Assembly (NCBI RefSeq): GCF_910592395.1
Contig: NC_088310.1
Coordinates: 17,243,501 to 17,307,500, forward strand
Origin: Lineus longissimus
Lineage: Eukaryota > Nemertea > Pilidiophora > Heteronemertea > Lineidae
DNA: 64,000 nucleotides
Direction of reading: 5' to 3'
The notes under the pieces: generated by a model
Seen by the model: only the letters and a program-made list of their open reading frames with translations
The model's database searches: none
Told to the model about the DNA's origin: nothing
Program-made: the position numbers and the translations under genes
In this document: positions 11,526-22,650 of the stretch, piece by piece
Numbering within the stretch: the stretch's first letter is position 1
Layout: each line of letters starts with the position of its first letter

Positions 11526-11870
11526 GTTCGCATGTGAAGTGCAGCAGTAAGCTAGGCCCTATATCTTCTGACCGTTCCCATTTCTACCTTCATGCGCAAT
11601 AATAGGACTGGAATGATGTAATGGGCTATGACATCGACCCATCGCAGAGTTCCATTCATTTCAATCTTTTGAATTATTGGAAGTTGAGGTTTAGAGGGTT
11701 ATTTGTTTAATAGAAATATATAAACCCGCTGTCCACGTTGTAATAATCTATAAAAGGACCGTTTATCTGTAGAAAAATAGGACCCGTCCTATAAGCAAAA
11801 ATATTTATACTATTAAATATCTACACGGATTTCCCCGCTGTCCACGATGTATCGCGGACATCGGGCATTA

Positions 11871-12663
11871 CAAACTGATGAAAAAAGAGGTTCAACGTGA
11901 AAGACCGGGACCGGTTGGCCTATTTCTAGGGCATAGATTTCGAACAAAGGGACGGCATTGTCAAAATGAACCACAAGGGGTACATGTACTTGTGCAAACT
12001 GCTTGAGAAGTTTTAAGTGTTTGATTGTAAACCCAGATGACGTGCTCTAGCCGAACAGAAACTTTTGGGCAGCCTGATATATACCATGACGTGCACAAGA
12101 CCAGATAGTTACTGAGTGATCACCAAGCTATCTCAGTTCCTAGCTAAACCACTAAAAGGACACTGGTTTGCTGCAAAGCACGTTCTCATAGGGACTCTAA
12201 ATTACGAGCTGTGTTACACGAATAGTGAAAATGGCCTATCTCTCACAGGATACATGCTGATTGGGAATCATCTTCTGCTGACAGGAGGAGTACAACTAGG
12301 TATTGTTTTACTCTGAGCAAAGAGGCATCCCCAGTTTCATGGAAATCAAGGAAACAGCCCACAGTGGCATTGTGCATGCCCTCATGCGTGGCAGCAACTG
12401 TCCAGGAGAGCATGTATTTGATGCAACTACTGAGGGATGTCGATTGCAAACATGTGTATGGGCCAGCATTGATCTTTGAGGGTAATCGGGGCATCATTGC
12501 TCTGGTCCAAAATCCAGTAAACCACCAACGCTTCAAGCACATCGACATACGTTACCACTTATCAGAGTTGAGCAGAGGCAAAATCATGATCAAATACTGT
12601 GATCAAGCCAGCCACAAGATACACAAACTAGAGCGTTTCAGAAATTACCTGTTTATTGGACAG
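11871..12663 (+). pseudogene. Ty1/copia pol relic, post-RT and RNase H part
   Basis: Continues the copia frame from 8538: LMKKEVQRERPGPVGLFLGH (end of RT), then degraded sequence, then RNase H with EASPVSWKSRKQPTVALC, YLMQLLRDVDCKHV, GNRGIIALVQNPVNHQRFKH and IDIRYHLSELSRGKI, matching the copia RNase H order. Stops and shifts are frequent. The frame ends at TAA near 12,664. No LTR was identified on either side. Confidence 0.85.
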
Positions 12664-12664
12664 T

Positions 12665-13049
12665 AAAACAGTGGTGTGTCTGTGGATCATAGCTAGACAG
12701 TATTAGATGTTTTTCAGATAAAGAAAACTTTTAAAATGCCATGGCCCATAGATTTCACATTGCCATCTTGCCTATATACAAGAAGTAGAACATATTTTGT
12801 AAATTGTATACATGTACATCATTATAGTTGGGAAGAGGCGGAGAGGAGTACCTGGGAAGTACGGTGGGTGATCACTAAGCGATGGTTGACTACACTACCT
12901 GGGCAACCCATCGCGTCATCCTAATTTGGTCTCCTTATGGACAGCCACAAATAGCTGGTATTCGTGGAGCTGGACGATTAGCCAATGGGAATTGCTGTAA
13001 CGAAACTGTAAGGGCATTTTCTGTTACCGGGATGGTGCCATAAAATATA
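12665..13049. other. Region after the copia relic, no gene
   Basis: Possibly the 3' noncoding end of the copia element. I see no LTR-like TG...CA pair that repeats elsewhere in the window and no open frame of note. Confidence 0.35.
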
Positions 13050-13430
13050 CATGTAATATGTACTCTCTGGTAATTGATATCATTCCTTTTTCCTGTTCAT
13101 ATGGTGAGGGTTTGAATCATGCAAATTTCACTGAAGATGTTTCACCTGCGGACCACCCACCTCACCAACCCCTCACCCAATCCCCTTTACTACAGGCCTA
13201 CCCCTTTCTTCTCTCCATTCATACACATGATCGCCGATTTCGTCTTGTAATAGTCCGAGACCTGCTCTTGCAACGTGTGTGTAGTTCCTACATTCACAAG
13301 TCAAGTTACCCACATCAGGCCTACCAGTGGTCGAAGTTTACAGTGGTTCTGGAATAGCTGTCCATGTGGAAGGTACGGATGTGGATGATTCAACTCATTT
13401 TCAATCCAACTCATTCTATCAATAAACTAG
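13050..13430. repeat. Dispersed repeat, inverted copy at 36,960-37,390
   Basis: From TGGTAATTGATATCATTC to CAACTCATTCTATC this segment matches the reverse complement of 36,960-37,390 closely, including GGTTTGAATCATGC and CAAGTCAAGTTACCC. No protein or terminal repeats recognised. Confidence 0.65.
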
Positions 13431-13454
13431 AGACCTTACACGACTCGGCTGCAT

Positions 13455-13960
13455 TGCTAGTTCGTCCCAGATCTCCAATCGGTCTGTAAAAGAGCTATAG
13501 CTCGTCATAGTTTTAGTTCGGGTCTGATATCCAGCTCACTTCAACCTTGGAGTAATTATCTTGTCAAATCCCTGTCCGCTATGGTTTCCGAAGCGGCTAG
13601 CAGACGACAGCAAATAATTTGAAAGCACAGGCTGATTCAACCGCAAATATTTCCTGTTCTATGGCACTCGACGGGGATTTGCTGGGTGGTATTTCTAAAT
13701 CATAGCTTTAACACACCTGCTATTAGGTTAATATTAATGAAGCTGTCCTTAACAAGTAGATGAATCAGTGTTTTTGAAGCTCTATGCCAAGAGTAATGGC
13801 ACAATTTGCGTGTATTCTACCAAAATTGCCTAAGTTTTGGAGATTATTGAACGGGCTGTGTTGGCTAGCATATACACCAGAATAGGAAGATTACAAGCGC
13901 TTGTCTCGAAGTGTTCTATAATGTGACGTAAAATGCAAAAATATTCGGCAGACTGTCCGC
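13455..13960. repeat. Dispersed repeat, inverted copy upstream of L3HYPDH
   Basis: Reverse complement of this segment aligns with 44,840-45,300: shared GTCGAGTGCCATAGAACAGG, TTCAAATT-TGTCGTCTGCTAG and ACCATAGCGGACAG. It includes several CTGTCCGCTATGG copies. Not recognised as a named family. Confidence 0.65.
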
Positions 13961-15194
13961 TATGGTTACCTCTGTGCACCTGTGTGACTGTCCGCTATGG
14001 TTACACCATAAACATGGCAGACAGTCATGAGTATACCTGGTATTTCAAGTGCGATCGGCGCAGTGACTCACGGGATATAACACTCGAGAAAGCGAGTACA
14101 CTTGCTTTTCCGAGTATTTTTCACGAATTGCATCTTGGTACCTTACACTCGATATTGAGAGTGCACCTGGGTTCTCGAGTTCGACCTGACCTGGTGATGT
14201 GGAGCACTCCGCGCCGACCCAAGTGTTTACAAATCGAACATGATTTGGGGGGATGATTTTCCTCCAAGTTACTTACAATAAACGCGTTTTTGGCCAAAAC
14301 GACCGGAAAAATCAAACTCCACCACTCTTCAAAGTGGTCTCGACTTATTTTGACGAACTATTTCGCGAATGGTGAAGAGTTGGCGTGTTACGAACTTAGT
14401 ACAACAAATGCCGCGAGCATAGTGGGTGGCAGCACCAGACGGAGGAAGTAGTTCACCTAGGGTTTTTTCGACACCCTCCGCACGGACTCCACTCGTTCCG
14501 GAACACTCACTTACTTGTAAATCTGCAGTGGTTAGCCTGTTTTTATCGCAGTAAAGAAATGTTAATCGGGATTTTATATTATATTTTATATTTGCCCCGG
14601 GTATTCATATAGGGAGCTGCGCTACTTTGCGCCCAGTGCTTGGGTCGGGTCAGACGGTTTTGTTATGATGAGACGTGTATCACGTGATGAATTCCCATAC
14701 GTTACTTCAAAAAATTAAGAGCGATTAACAACGTAAGGTGAAAGAGTACGACCCAAATTAAAGGGGGAAAATTACGGAAATGGATGAATGCTTTAAACAT
14801 ATAGTGGCCCCAATACTTTCCCGGCTTATTTTTGTATAGCCCCACACTTTTGATTTAACAGATGGCCACATATGCAAATCAGACTTGCTGAAAAGGCCCC
14901 TTATGTTCATGAGTATGCCCATATATAGAAAGAACAAAAAATGCTATTTCTCCGAGATCGCTGCAAATTTTACCTATATAACCCGGCGAGGTGCATCTCC
15001 ATATCAACCACGACTTTCAGGAAAAGTTTCGAGGTCATCCGATCTGAACTGACGGAGGAGACAAACTATTTCAGCTCTACGTCCATTATAGTAGTGATTG
15101 AACTCATCCGGATCAACGATCTGGGGACAGTTGACCTGACCTTATTGAAGATCTGACAAGAAAACTAGTTTGGACTCAGTACCTCAGTAAAATA
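13961..15194. other. Stretch without a supportable gene
   Basis: Contains a 107-codon plus frame from 13,933 that starts in the repeat above and has no recognisable motif, CTCGAG-rich palindromes near 14,080-14,200, and AT-rich sequence around 14,570. I cannot support a gene. Confidence 0.4.
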
Positions 15195-15462
15195 TACCAT
15201 GAGTACTACGCCATTAGTAAAATAATAAAAGTTTTGTAATTGAATCTGAAAATGTCCAATTGTGTACATACATACTGAATACAAATTTCATCAATGCCGG
15301 TGAGTAGATAGAAAAACAAATACATGCGCTATGAATACCAGGTTTTAGCAAATCTGTAAACAAGATTCCTGCACTACACCATTGTGTATTACAGTATTTC
15401 TACTTTCCTGGCCGATCAGTAAATACGAAAGGTGAATCCCTTTAATATGTATGAAATTGTAA
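15195..15462. repeat. Dispersed repeat, inverted copy at 32,985-33,240
   Basis: Reverse complement matches 32,985-33,240 with few differences (shared CATCAATGCCGGTGAGTAGA, ATGAATACCAGGTTTTAGC). The part TTGTAATTGAATCTGAAAAT is also weakly echoed at 53,215-53,270. Confidence 0.7.
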
Positions 15463-15857
15463 AATACGTGTACTCACGATATAGACGCCTAGGAAACGTT
15501 TAAGGAATTCAATACCAAATACGAATGAACAATCTTGACTTGGTCTGTCTGAACTTGGTCAGTCAGTGAAATAAGTGGCCTACCTAATACAGTGCCCTCA
15601 CCGCGCCTTAGTCGGTGTCAAAACAATTTTATGCATCACCAAGTCGTACGCGAGTTTCTGAATGGAACGCTTGTCCTCGTATTCATAGAAGAGACGAAAG
15701 AATCAGGTCCATGTCATATTGGACTTGTAATGACCGTACATGTTTAGAGAACCCTTGAGTACGGTTCAGCGACTTCACCTTGTACGGTTTAACAAAGGCA
15801 ATCTGCATCGTCCGAATTCAGTTTCCGGCATATACTGCAGCACTCCATGGCACGGTA

Positions 15858-16027
15858 CCGGTGTGACGGGGATAGTAGTCCTAGGGCTGATAGTCCGTGT
15901 AACAATAGTCCGCATTGCTAAATGTTTTGGTTAGGGTTAGCGGTACAATAGATCATGCTGCTTAATTAGTCAAATACAATGCTACCGGACTATGACTCCA
16001 GGGGGACTATATCCGCTGTCACACCGG
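15858..16027. mobile_element. Second copy of the 170-bp CCGGTGTG miniature element
   Basis: Same length and ends as 11,278-11,447 but in the opposite orientation; shares the TTAGGGTTAGCGGTAC core. Confidence 0.8.
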
Positions 16028-17034
16028 CATGATGATCCCAGTTCTTCTCGTCCCCATCCTTGAACAACCTATCAATAATCATCAAGGTTCATATGAAACA
16101 GAACAAAAATGTATAAGCAAACAGCAATTTAAATGATAGAATTTTACTGAGACTTTCAACAAACAAGTTGTTCTCCGAGCATCGGTTCGTAAAAAGCTCA
16201 AGGTTCGAAGCACTGGTGTGCGACGTGTTTGTAAAATGGACGCTCAGTCAGCACAGAGCACTGGCGAGAACCTTTACAAGATTGTGTTATGCAACAAGAC
16301 CTACAAGCATAAAGTGCACTCTCCGGGATGGTGTATGAGATATTGCTCGACGAGACCGTGCATTTTCGTCGACGTTTTCTCAAAAAAATTGTGAAGAAAC
16401 ATTGCTCCTGAAATAGAGTAAAATATTTGGCTAACTGAAGGCAATTCCCGTGCCTCGAAAGCAAAAACGATAAACTATTGGTGATAAAGTTACATTTTAG
16501 ATTGGGACTTGTGACTGTCTGGGCCATATTTCGAGTGAAATGCGATGAATAATTTTTAATCATTGGACCATACAGCCCGTAAACTTTCAGTCAAGTCAAG
16601 ATATTTTGCGCTGTATCTTAGTAATGCGAAATGCATATTCCTAGCTACTCGTCAGTCGTTACTGCTGACATTGCAGTACTTGCAGCCCTGCAAGAATGGC
16701 GTCAATTCGAAAAAATGAAGTCTTTGAACATCATAAAATTTTCACCTTTAAACGTGCTCCGTTTTTCGAAGTTACATCCGTATGGGCATACTGATGTAAA
16801 CTACAACGACCGATGATGTATGCATAAAAAGTAGAACCGGGTTAAACAACAGGAACTTACCGAAAATTGTAAAAATATGTGCTACCTCGAAAACCATGGC
16901 AAAACGGAAGTTCGCTGAACCGTACATAGTGGTCGCTAAACCGCTACGGTTATCTACCGTAAAAAAAGATGACAAAGAAGAGAGAATAACTTGAAAAAGG
17001 TGACGCCTGTAGCCACCGGGACGTGGTTTTTTGG
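16028..17034. other. Stretch without a supportable gene
   Basis: A 121-codon minus frame lies at 16,198-16,563 (Cys- and Ser-rich, no motif or splice context I trust). Nothing else stands out. Confidence 0.35.
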
Positions 17035-17400
17035 GCGATTGAAACCATTAGCTTATTCCTTCCTAGGTCTCTCGTAAAAACCACGCTATCCAAGTCACAC
17101 TATCGGCCACCGCCATTGTTTGGAGAAAAATTGAGGTTGATGTAAATGGCCGCTCACGCCGATGACGATAAAACGCAAACAATTCCCAATCTGACCAAGT
17201 GGTGTTATCATGAGCGTCAGCGGCACATGAAGGATGAAGCGAAGATATCTGCTAGCACTGTTAAAAGGCTTCATTCTGTATCCGGAAAGGCACTCCACAA
17301 TTTCTGGTGGTGCTGTTGCAGTCGCGGTATTAAAAAGGTCCTCCATTGTCGCATTTACTGTCTTTATTGGTCTATGAAAGAGCATGTATCCATTGTCCTG
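17035..17400 (-). pseudogene. GPCR relic, N-terminus to TM2
   Basis: Close copy of the intact GPCR at 19.2-20.3 kb: NATMEDLFNTATATAPPEIV, ECLSGYRMKPFN and LRFILHVPLTLMITPLGQIG, then a frameshift after FIVIG. TM2-like sequence continues in another frame to about 17,035, where similarity stops. It is truncated and dead. A 23-C run (17,496-17,518) lies just beyond its 5' end. Confidence 0.8.
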
Positions 17401-17495
17401 AATTTTCGATAACTTTGTCAAGTACGCTGCGTAATGTTCTCGAAACAGTAGGTTGAGAATTTCAAACATCCTCCGCAACGCAACGCCTTCGGACG

Positions 17496-17518
17496 CCCCC
17501 CCCCCCCCCCCCCCCCCC
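17496..17518. repeat. Poly-C run of 23
   Basis: Pure cytosine tract next to a GPCR relic. Confidence 0.9.
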
Positions 17519-17814
17519 AGTTGCAAAAAAGGTGCCATCTCTATCACGTCTGGCCAGTTCAAGTTCCAATCTTGGTCTGAAAATTCTAAGGATTTACTGC
17601 TTAGCATATGCTTTATACTCCTGTTTATGAATATACATGTAGAATGAAGCAAAAGCAAAGATTTCAAGCTTTTGCTACAACACTAAAAAGCAAACACTTT
17701 TGCTTGTAGCATAAGATTAAAAGTATAAGCTTTGCCTTGTGTTTTATGAATATCGGGGCTATAGTAAATGCTTGAAAATCAATGTAAAAGCAAATGCTTG
17801 ATTTTTATAAATAT

Positions 17815-18000
17815 CAGCCATTGGCCACTGCCATAGCTTGAAGAAAAATACAGGTTCATGTAGGTGGCCGTTCACGACCGATGACGATAAAACCCAAACA
17901 ATTCCAAGTCCGACCAAGTTGTGTGGTCATAATCGTCAATGGCACATGAACGATATCCTGGCATGCAATGTTAAAAGGCTTCGTTCTGTATCCGAAAACC
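17815..18000 (-). pseudogene. Second GPCR relic, TM1-TM2 region
   Basis: About 185 bp matching the intact GPCR around TM1 and TM2 (plus-strand GTTCACGACCGATGACGATA and GGCTTCGTTCTGTATCCG), with deletions. It lies directly upstream of the intact gene on the same strand, so tandem duplication is likely. Confidence 0.7.
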
Positions 18001-19192
18001 TAAAATAATATATTCTTTATTCCTGTAAATAAGTCATATTTACATAGTTTAGAAGTGCATGGTGCGAAAGTGAGAAGGTGCTTAAAGTTTACAGGTCATC
18101 ATTTTGTCATAAGATGAAATATTTAGCTTACACAAATCGGATTACCAGCAGTGTGTAGACCAGGTCCTCATATGTGACCCCCTCAACATGGTGATCTGCG
18201 CAACAGCTCAACCATCGCCAGCTTGGCGTATTAAATCATTGATAGTCTAGTTGTTCTCACCTGCATCTCGAAGCCTCAGGAGATACGCATAAGACCTTCA
18301 GCCATAGCTCATCTTCTGTCGGTATTCCGATATCCAACCTCGCAAGTTACAGCAGTCCATTCATGGTTACATTCTTTTCAGTGGCAATGTATCAAAAAGA
18401 CTTTGATACTGCAGAACTACTTCGTCCTCTATAAGACCTTGGTAAGTCGCCAAGCATAGATATTCATTTGCAGACGTTTTTGATCTCTTCGTGGACATGT
18501 CGTCAACCTCTCCATTTATACAAGATTTTGCAAAAATATATCTGACTCTGTTTCGATCGGACTGGATTCTGAGACAAGTGGCAGAAGAACACAATGTGTC
18601 ATTATTGGATACAGTCCAAGGACTCTCCTAACAGCTTTTCTCCATGTGCAATATAGATATCGTTTATGGATCGATCACCAATGTTCCGGAGAACGGAACC
18701 ATAAAAGGAATGTACAATATGAATGAATAGTCTCAAACCGCAATAATATTAAAATCGAGAAATGAGCACGTTCACCTTACGATTGAAATCTGCAATAGCG
18801 CTTGTTAACTCTCAAAAGGAGTGCCCAATGTAGACAGCGCTACGTCGAGCAAATAATCTTGTATTTTGGAACACTATCTACAGATGATGTATATTTTGAT
18901 CAACATTAATCACTAGAGATATAGACTTCACTGGGTTAAAGATAATTTGACGGATACTCTGTTGAGTAACTAACTGCAACGTTGAACTGTGACTATGAAG
19001 AAAATTTCGTGGGGCATAATAATACAATATCAATGCACCAACACAGGTGCTCATGTAACGGCCAAAACCCGATTATTTAAATCCGAAAAACCAAAATGCT
19101 CGAAAATAACTCGAGTTATCAAATCGAACGGGATGCTGAAACATGTACATGAAATAAAAACTGTAAACGAACTTCAAGTGAGCGACCTTTTT
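18001..19192. other. 3' flank of the GPCR, nothing recognised
   Basis: Includes a 75-codon minus frame at 18,367-18,594 without recognisable motifs. It presumably holds the 3'UTR of the GPCR. Confidence 0.35.
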
Positions 19193-20308
19193 TTATCCGC
19201 AGAACAGATCCATTATACCTCTCCTGAACCGTTTCCCAGTCGCACAATAAATGAAGAAATTAATAAAGCAATTGAATACGGAGAGAAAACGGCAAATTGA
19301 ATAAAAAGGATCGCTCCAGTTGGAGTCCATATCTACCGATGAGTAGACATCGAGTATTCTGATTATTTCATTTGCAGCCCCTGGTGTTTCTAGTATTATA
19401 AACACTATCACCACCGACACCACCCTGGTTGTAGCCGAATTCGTTCCTATAGTTCGGGTGTCACTGGCTAAAGTTCCTGACATTTTCTTCCTTGAGTCTC
19501 TAAGTGCTGTGAGCACAAAGTATGTTATGACCGTCAGGAGAATAATTGGTAAAGCTGCATCTACTATCACTGTTAGGATATTCTCGTAAACAATATCGAA
19601 AATTGGATTTTTACGTAGCTCTGAATGGCCCCACTTTGGTCTCATTCTCCCAATGCAAGGGTCGTAAAGGTAGTTGACCGTGTAGCCAAATCGTATCGGC
19701 AGGCGATAGGTGAATGCAAAGCTAAGCACACAGCCAACAGCGATATAGGAGTTCCTTTTGGTACAAACCGAAGCCGCCTTTAACGGTCTACAGACAGCTA
19801 TGAACCGCTCGAATGCGACGCATACGGTGACGTAGACGGAGACTGTTTTGCTAAACCACATCACGGTTGTGATATACATAAACGCCTCATTATAAAATTC
19901 CATATACGTGGTGATTAAAACCACATAGTAGTTTATTCCTCTCGTGGTCTCCCGTAAAAACCACGCCACCAATGTCACGCTATCAGCCACGGCCATTGTT
20001 TGGAGAAAAATCGAGGTTGATGTATAAGGCCGCTCACGACCTATGACGATAAAAGCCAAACAATTCCCAATCAGACCAAGTGGTGTTATCATAAGCGTCA
20101 ACGGCACATTAAGGATGAAGCGAAGATGAATTATAGCAGTGTTAAAAGGCTTCATTCTGTATCCAGAAAGGCACTCCACAATTTCTGGTGGTGCTGATGC
20201 AGTCGCGGTATTAAAAAGGTTCTCCATTGTCGCATTTATTGTCTTCATTTGTCTATGAAAGAGCTGCTTAATTGAAATAGTTCGGTACACTTCCGTGTAA
20301 TTCACCAA
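19193..20308 (-). CDS. Class A (rhodopsin-like) GPCR, FMRFamide/peptide-receptor-like, single exon
   Basis: A 371-residue seven-helix receptor at the plasma membrane, coupling an extracellular ligand (probably a peptide) to G proteins. Visible: N-glycosylation sites NYT (3-5) and NAT (25-27), TM1 with GNCLAFIVIG (81-90), TM2 AVADS (106-110), TM3 followed by FERFIAVCRP in place of DRY (166-175), TM5 AALPIILLTVITYFVL, TM6 VVSVVIVFIILETP where the usual CWxP is ETP, and TM7 NCFINFFIYCATGKRFRR with NFFIY for NPxxY. The C-terminal tail is short. The pattern fits the large invertebrate group annotated as FMRFamide-receptor-like. No introns, no internal stop. Three relics of the same gene (17.0, 17.8 and 43.0 kb) mark a duplicating subfamily. 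Ligand unknown. Confidence 0.9.
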   Translation of the reverse strand: MVNYTEVYRTISIKQLFHRQMKTINATMENLFNTATASAPPEIVECLSGYRMKPFNTAIIHLRFILNVPLTLMITPLGLIGNCLAFIVIGRERPYTSTSIFLQTMAVADSVTLVAWFLRETTRGINYYVVLITTYMEFYNEAFMYITTVMWFSKTVSVYVTVCVAFERFIAVCRPLKAASVCTKRNSYIAVGCVLSFAFTYRLPIRFGYTVNYLYDPCIGRMRPKWGHSELRKNPIFDIVYENILTVIVDAALPIILLTVITYFVLTALRDSRKKMSGTLASDTRTIGTNSATTRVVSVVIVFIILETPGAANEIIRILDVYSSVDMDSNWSDPFYSICRFLSVFNCFINFFIYCATGKRFRRGIMDLFCG

Positions 20309-20439
20309 TTGGTACCATACTGACAGTCATCATTTGACCGAATAAAACCATTTGACATGTCATACAATGAGCCCTATATCACAAGTTATCTTTCGGACTT
20401 CTGGCTAAAACCGTCACGATCCCTTTTTACCGTATACCC

Positions 20440-20503
20440 TTAGTGCATTGATCCGGTAAACAAGTTGAGCAATAAACCTTATTCTATTCTATTCTATTCT
20501 GAA
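20440..20503 (+). repeat. Retroelement-like 3' tail with (TATTC)n
   Basis: CAATAAACCTTATTCTATTC followed by further TATTC units. A polyadenylation-like AATAAA followed by a short tandem repeat resembles the 3' end of a LINE or SINE. No body was recognised upstream. Confidence 0.4.
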
Positions 20504-20672
20504 AGGTTGCGGGGAAAAATTTCACCGCCGGGCGCCTGGTGCACTGTCCGTAATTTTGGATGAATTTGAATGGATTTTTGGGAGGTTTCAATTCACTAAG
20601 GGTATATGATAAGTGATTAAAAAAAAGTGCACTCGTGGCTAATCCTCGTCGTCCAGATCACACTCGATGATT

Positions 20673-21071
20673 TCATCTGGCCTGAAAGCTCTCAACCTGC
20701 GGTCTTGAGCTCTCAGGCTGGAGAAAATCATCGAGTGCGTTCTCAAAAGGAAATGACAAAAAATAACTTAGGCCTCGGGCATTAAATGCAATTGACATGG
20801 TTGGAACAGCTGTTTTTAACAAGTGGCATTTAATATTCAGTTGGATGCAGATATCCGGCTTCATGTGATAATCCGTATCGATAAAGTGATCACTGCAAAG
20901 TTTGGCCGAAGGCCCAGGCTTCCAACACTCCAAACGTTTGCACTTCCGAATCCACAGCTTCCTCCTCTCTCGTTCAACTGGCTTTGGAAATTCATGAAAA
21001 TGGGTCCCATCCGTCATTCGATTGTTCTTTGTGCTATCCTTGACACAATTCGGAGCCACACAATACACCAT
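20673..21071 (-). CDS. THAP-type zinc-finger protein (132 residues or first exon)
   Basis: THAP domains are C2CH zinc-coordinating DNA-binding modules found in transcription factors and P-element-type transposases. The 132-codon frame begins MVYCVAPNC (Cys4, Cys9), has FHEFPKP (about 25-31), a Trp at 40, LCSDHF with Cys59-x2-His62, and a closing AVPTM at about 88-92. All landmark positions of the domain are present. The remaining 40 residues show nothing known. A GT two bases inside AVPTM could be a donor, so this may be only the first exon of a longer gene. The domain itself is clear; the product is not. Confidence 0.7.
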   Translation of the reverse strand: MVYCVAPNCVKDSTKNNRMTDGTHFHEFPKPVERERRKLWIRKCKRLECWKPGPSAKLCSDHFIDTDYHMKPDICIQLNIKCHLLKTAVPTMSIAFNARGLSYFLSFPFENALDDFLQPESSRPQVESFQAR

Positions 21072-21079
21072 AGTGAATG

Positions 21080-21919
21080 AAACACATTACTTCCAGGTGT
21101 GCATAATTAATTAAGGCCCTCCTGCTTTTATGATTGCATGACATGTACAGATAACCTGATCTACATCACAACTTTTGCTGAACCCGCCGCCTGGCTCTAA
21201 CAAGCCAGTTGCTAGCCTGATTAGGTAATCAAGTTGTCAAACACATAATTGGCTATATCTTCAAAATGGATGGAGCTAATTGCATTTGGTTTTCTGTATT
21301 GTATAAAGTGTTAGGTACACTTTTGAAATCGTCTTACAGCAGAAAATGGCAAAAAACCTTGATATATGGCCTTTAAAGGATAGAATACTTTTGATTTTGT
21401 TGAAAGTTTTGATTGATTCATGAGTTCTGTTCAATTTTATTTTTTATTTTTGATGAGACAAAAGAAGGTTAATTAAAATGACGTCCCAAGTGGTCTATTG
21501 ATAAATTACAGTGTAATCGATTATAGAGTGCATGAATTATCGCTTATTGCCTTTTGTGAGATCTTTAAGCCCACCCAATATATCAAACGAGGTTGCATCC
21601 CTTAATTTGTCCGTGAATAAGCATATTAGGAACACATCACTTGGACATCGATTGGTAAGCTGTCGTATATTTCCGCCATCTGCAATGGTGCGACCTCTCA
21701 TGAATAAGTAAAGAGCCTCACAGCCTTCGGGGTTAACACTTGTAGCTACCATGTTATAATGCCCGGTGTAACATCTGTGGTTGTTCCCCATGTTTCAGTG
21801 TTTCCAAACAATAGGCAGCTAGAGAGACCATGACTTTTCAATAGGGGGGATACACAGAAAAACTCGTCAATCTATTTTTGAGCGTTCCCAAACAATGAGG
21901 GGAAACACTCAAAAACAGA
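21080..21919. other. Stretch without a supportable gene
   Basis: AT-rich; minus frame 21,537-21,791 has no recognisable motif. Confidence 0.35.
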
Positions 21920-22060
21920 AACACTCAAAAACATTACACCGGGTTCGACCCGGGGAGAATTCAGGATCGAATTTTTGGATGAACTGGCGTAGATTTCAAG
22001 GGTTTAAAATTCCTTGCTCTTCACAGTACTCCGAGTGAGTTCTGTAATCTGGTGTCTAAT
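21920..22060 (+). repeat. tRNA-derived SINE fragment
   Basis: GGTTCGACCCGGGGAGAATT is a B-box-like start, followed by a tail (TGGATGAACTGGCGT, AAATTCCTTGCTCTTCACA) shared with the fuller copy at 61,690-61,860. The A-box half is missing. Confidence 0.6.
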
Positions 22061-22461
22061 GCCAAGGCATGCAAACGACCTCACCAAGAGATAAACATTA
22101 ATAGCTTGCGTGGACTCTTCCTCGCGCCAAAAATGGAGTCACTGGGACAATTAACCTTTATGGCACCTAATCGTAGTGGCACGTAAAAATACGCATCCTG
22201 CCTTGGAAGGCGAATACTATACCTCGAGAATAACACATACAAGTGCGGCGTGAACGCTGAATAATAATGATAAAATGAGTTTCAGCAGTTTATGTTATCA
22301 GTTCAAACAAGCTTATTGAAGCATGTGGGAGGTGAGCAAAGCCTCGCATTACATATGCATTGGTTGTCAGAATAAAATGAATTGATTTCTAATTTTCGCA
22401 ATTGTCGTATCAATTTACAAGCCGATCGAGCTGCCGTTTTTTCTTCAGGTATTTTATAATT

Positions 22462-22650
22462 GGCCGGGTCTATTTGGCGAGCCGCTCGCCGAACAGGCAT
22501 CTTTTTTTCTCCTGTTTGGAGAGCCGGGCTTGCCAAATAGTCTATTTGGCGAGCCGCTCGCCGAACAGGCATCTTTTTTGTCCTGTTTGGAGAGCCGGGC
22601 TTGCCAAACAGAGAAAAATTTCTTTCCTGTTTGGCAAGCCGATGAATAAA
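22462..22650. repeat. Left end of the MULE: tandem hairpin modules
   Basis: Two tandem copies of an ~80-bp module. Each has TTTGGCGAGCCGCTCGCCGA (self-complementary) and TGTTTGGAGAGCCGGGCTTG followed by CCAAATA or CCAAACAG. The last hairpin is at about 22,635. Confidence 0.7.

Larger units (their letters stand above)
8542..11867 (+). mobile_element. PIF/Harbinger DNA transposon inserted in a copia relic
   Basis: Ends are inverted: TGCCCGATGTCC at the left and its reverse complement GGACATCGGGCA at the right. The flanks are TAA (8539-8541) and TTA (11868-11870), fitting the 3-bp TWA target duplication of Harbinger with one base changed. Joining the flanks at TAA puts the copia frame back in phase, which supports the borders. 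Inside are the two genes usual for this superfamily, a DDE transposase (plus) and a MADF/BESS DNA-binding protein (minus). The order along the DNA is transposase exon 1, MADF exon 2, transposase exon 2, MADF exon 1. Subterminal copies of CCGCTGTCCACG occur near the right end. Confidence 0.85.

Noticed and set aside
16198-16563. 121-codon minus frame as a gene
   Set aside because: No motif, no splice context and no relation to neighbours.
17095-17667. Full 190-codon minus frame as a gene
   Set aside because: Only its C-terminal half is GPCR-like and it ends by frameshift; the N-terminal part runs through a poly-C tract.
18989-19300. 103-codon plus frame
   Set aside because: It overlaps the 3' end of the GPCR on the opposite strand and shows no family features.
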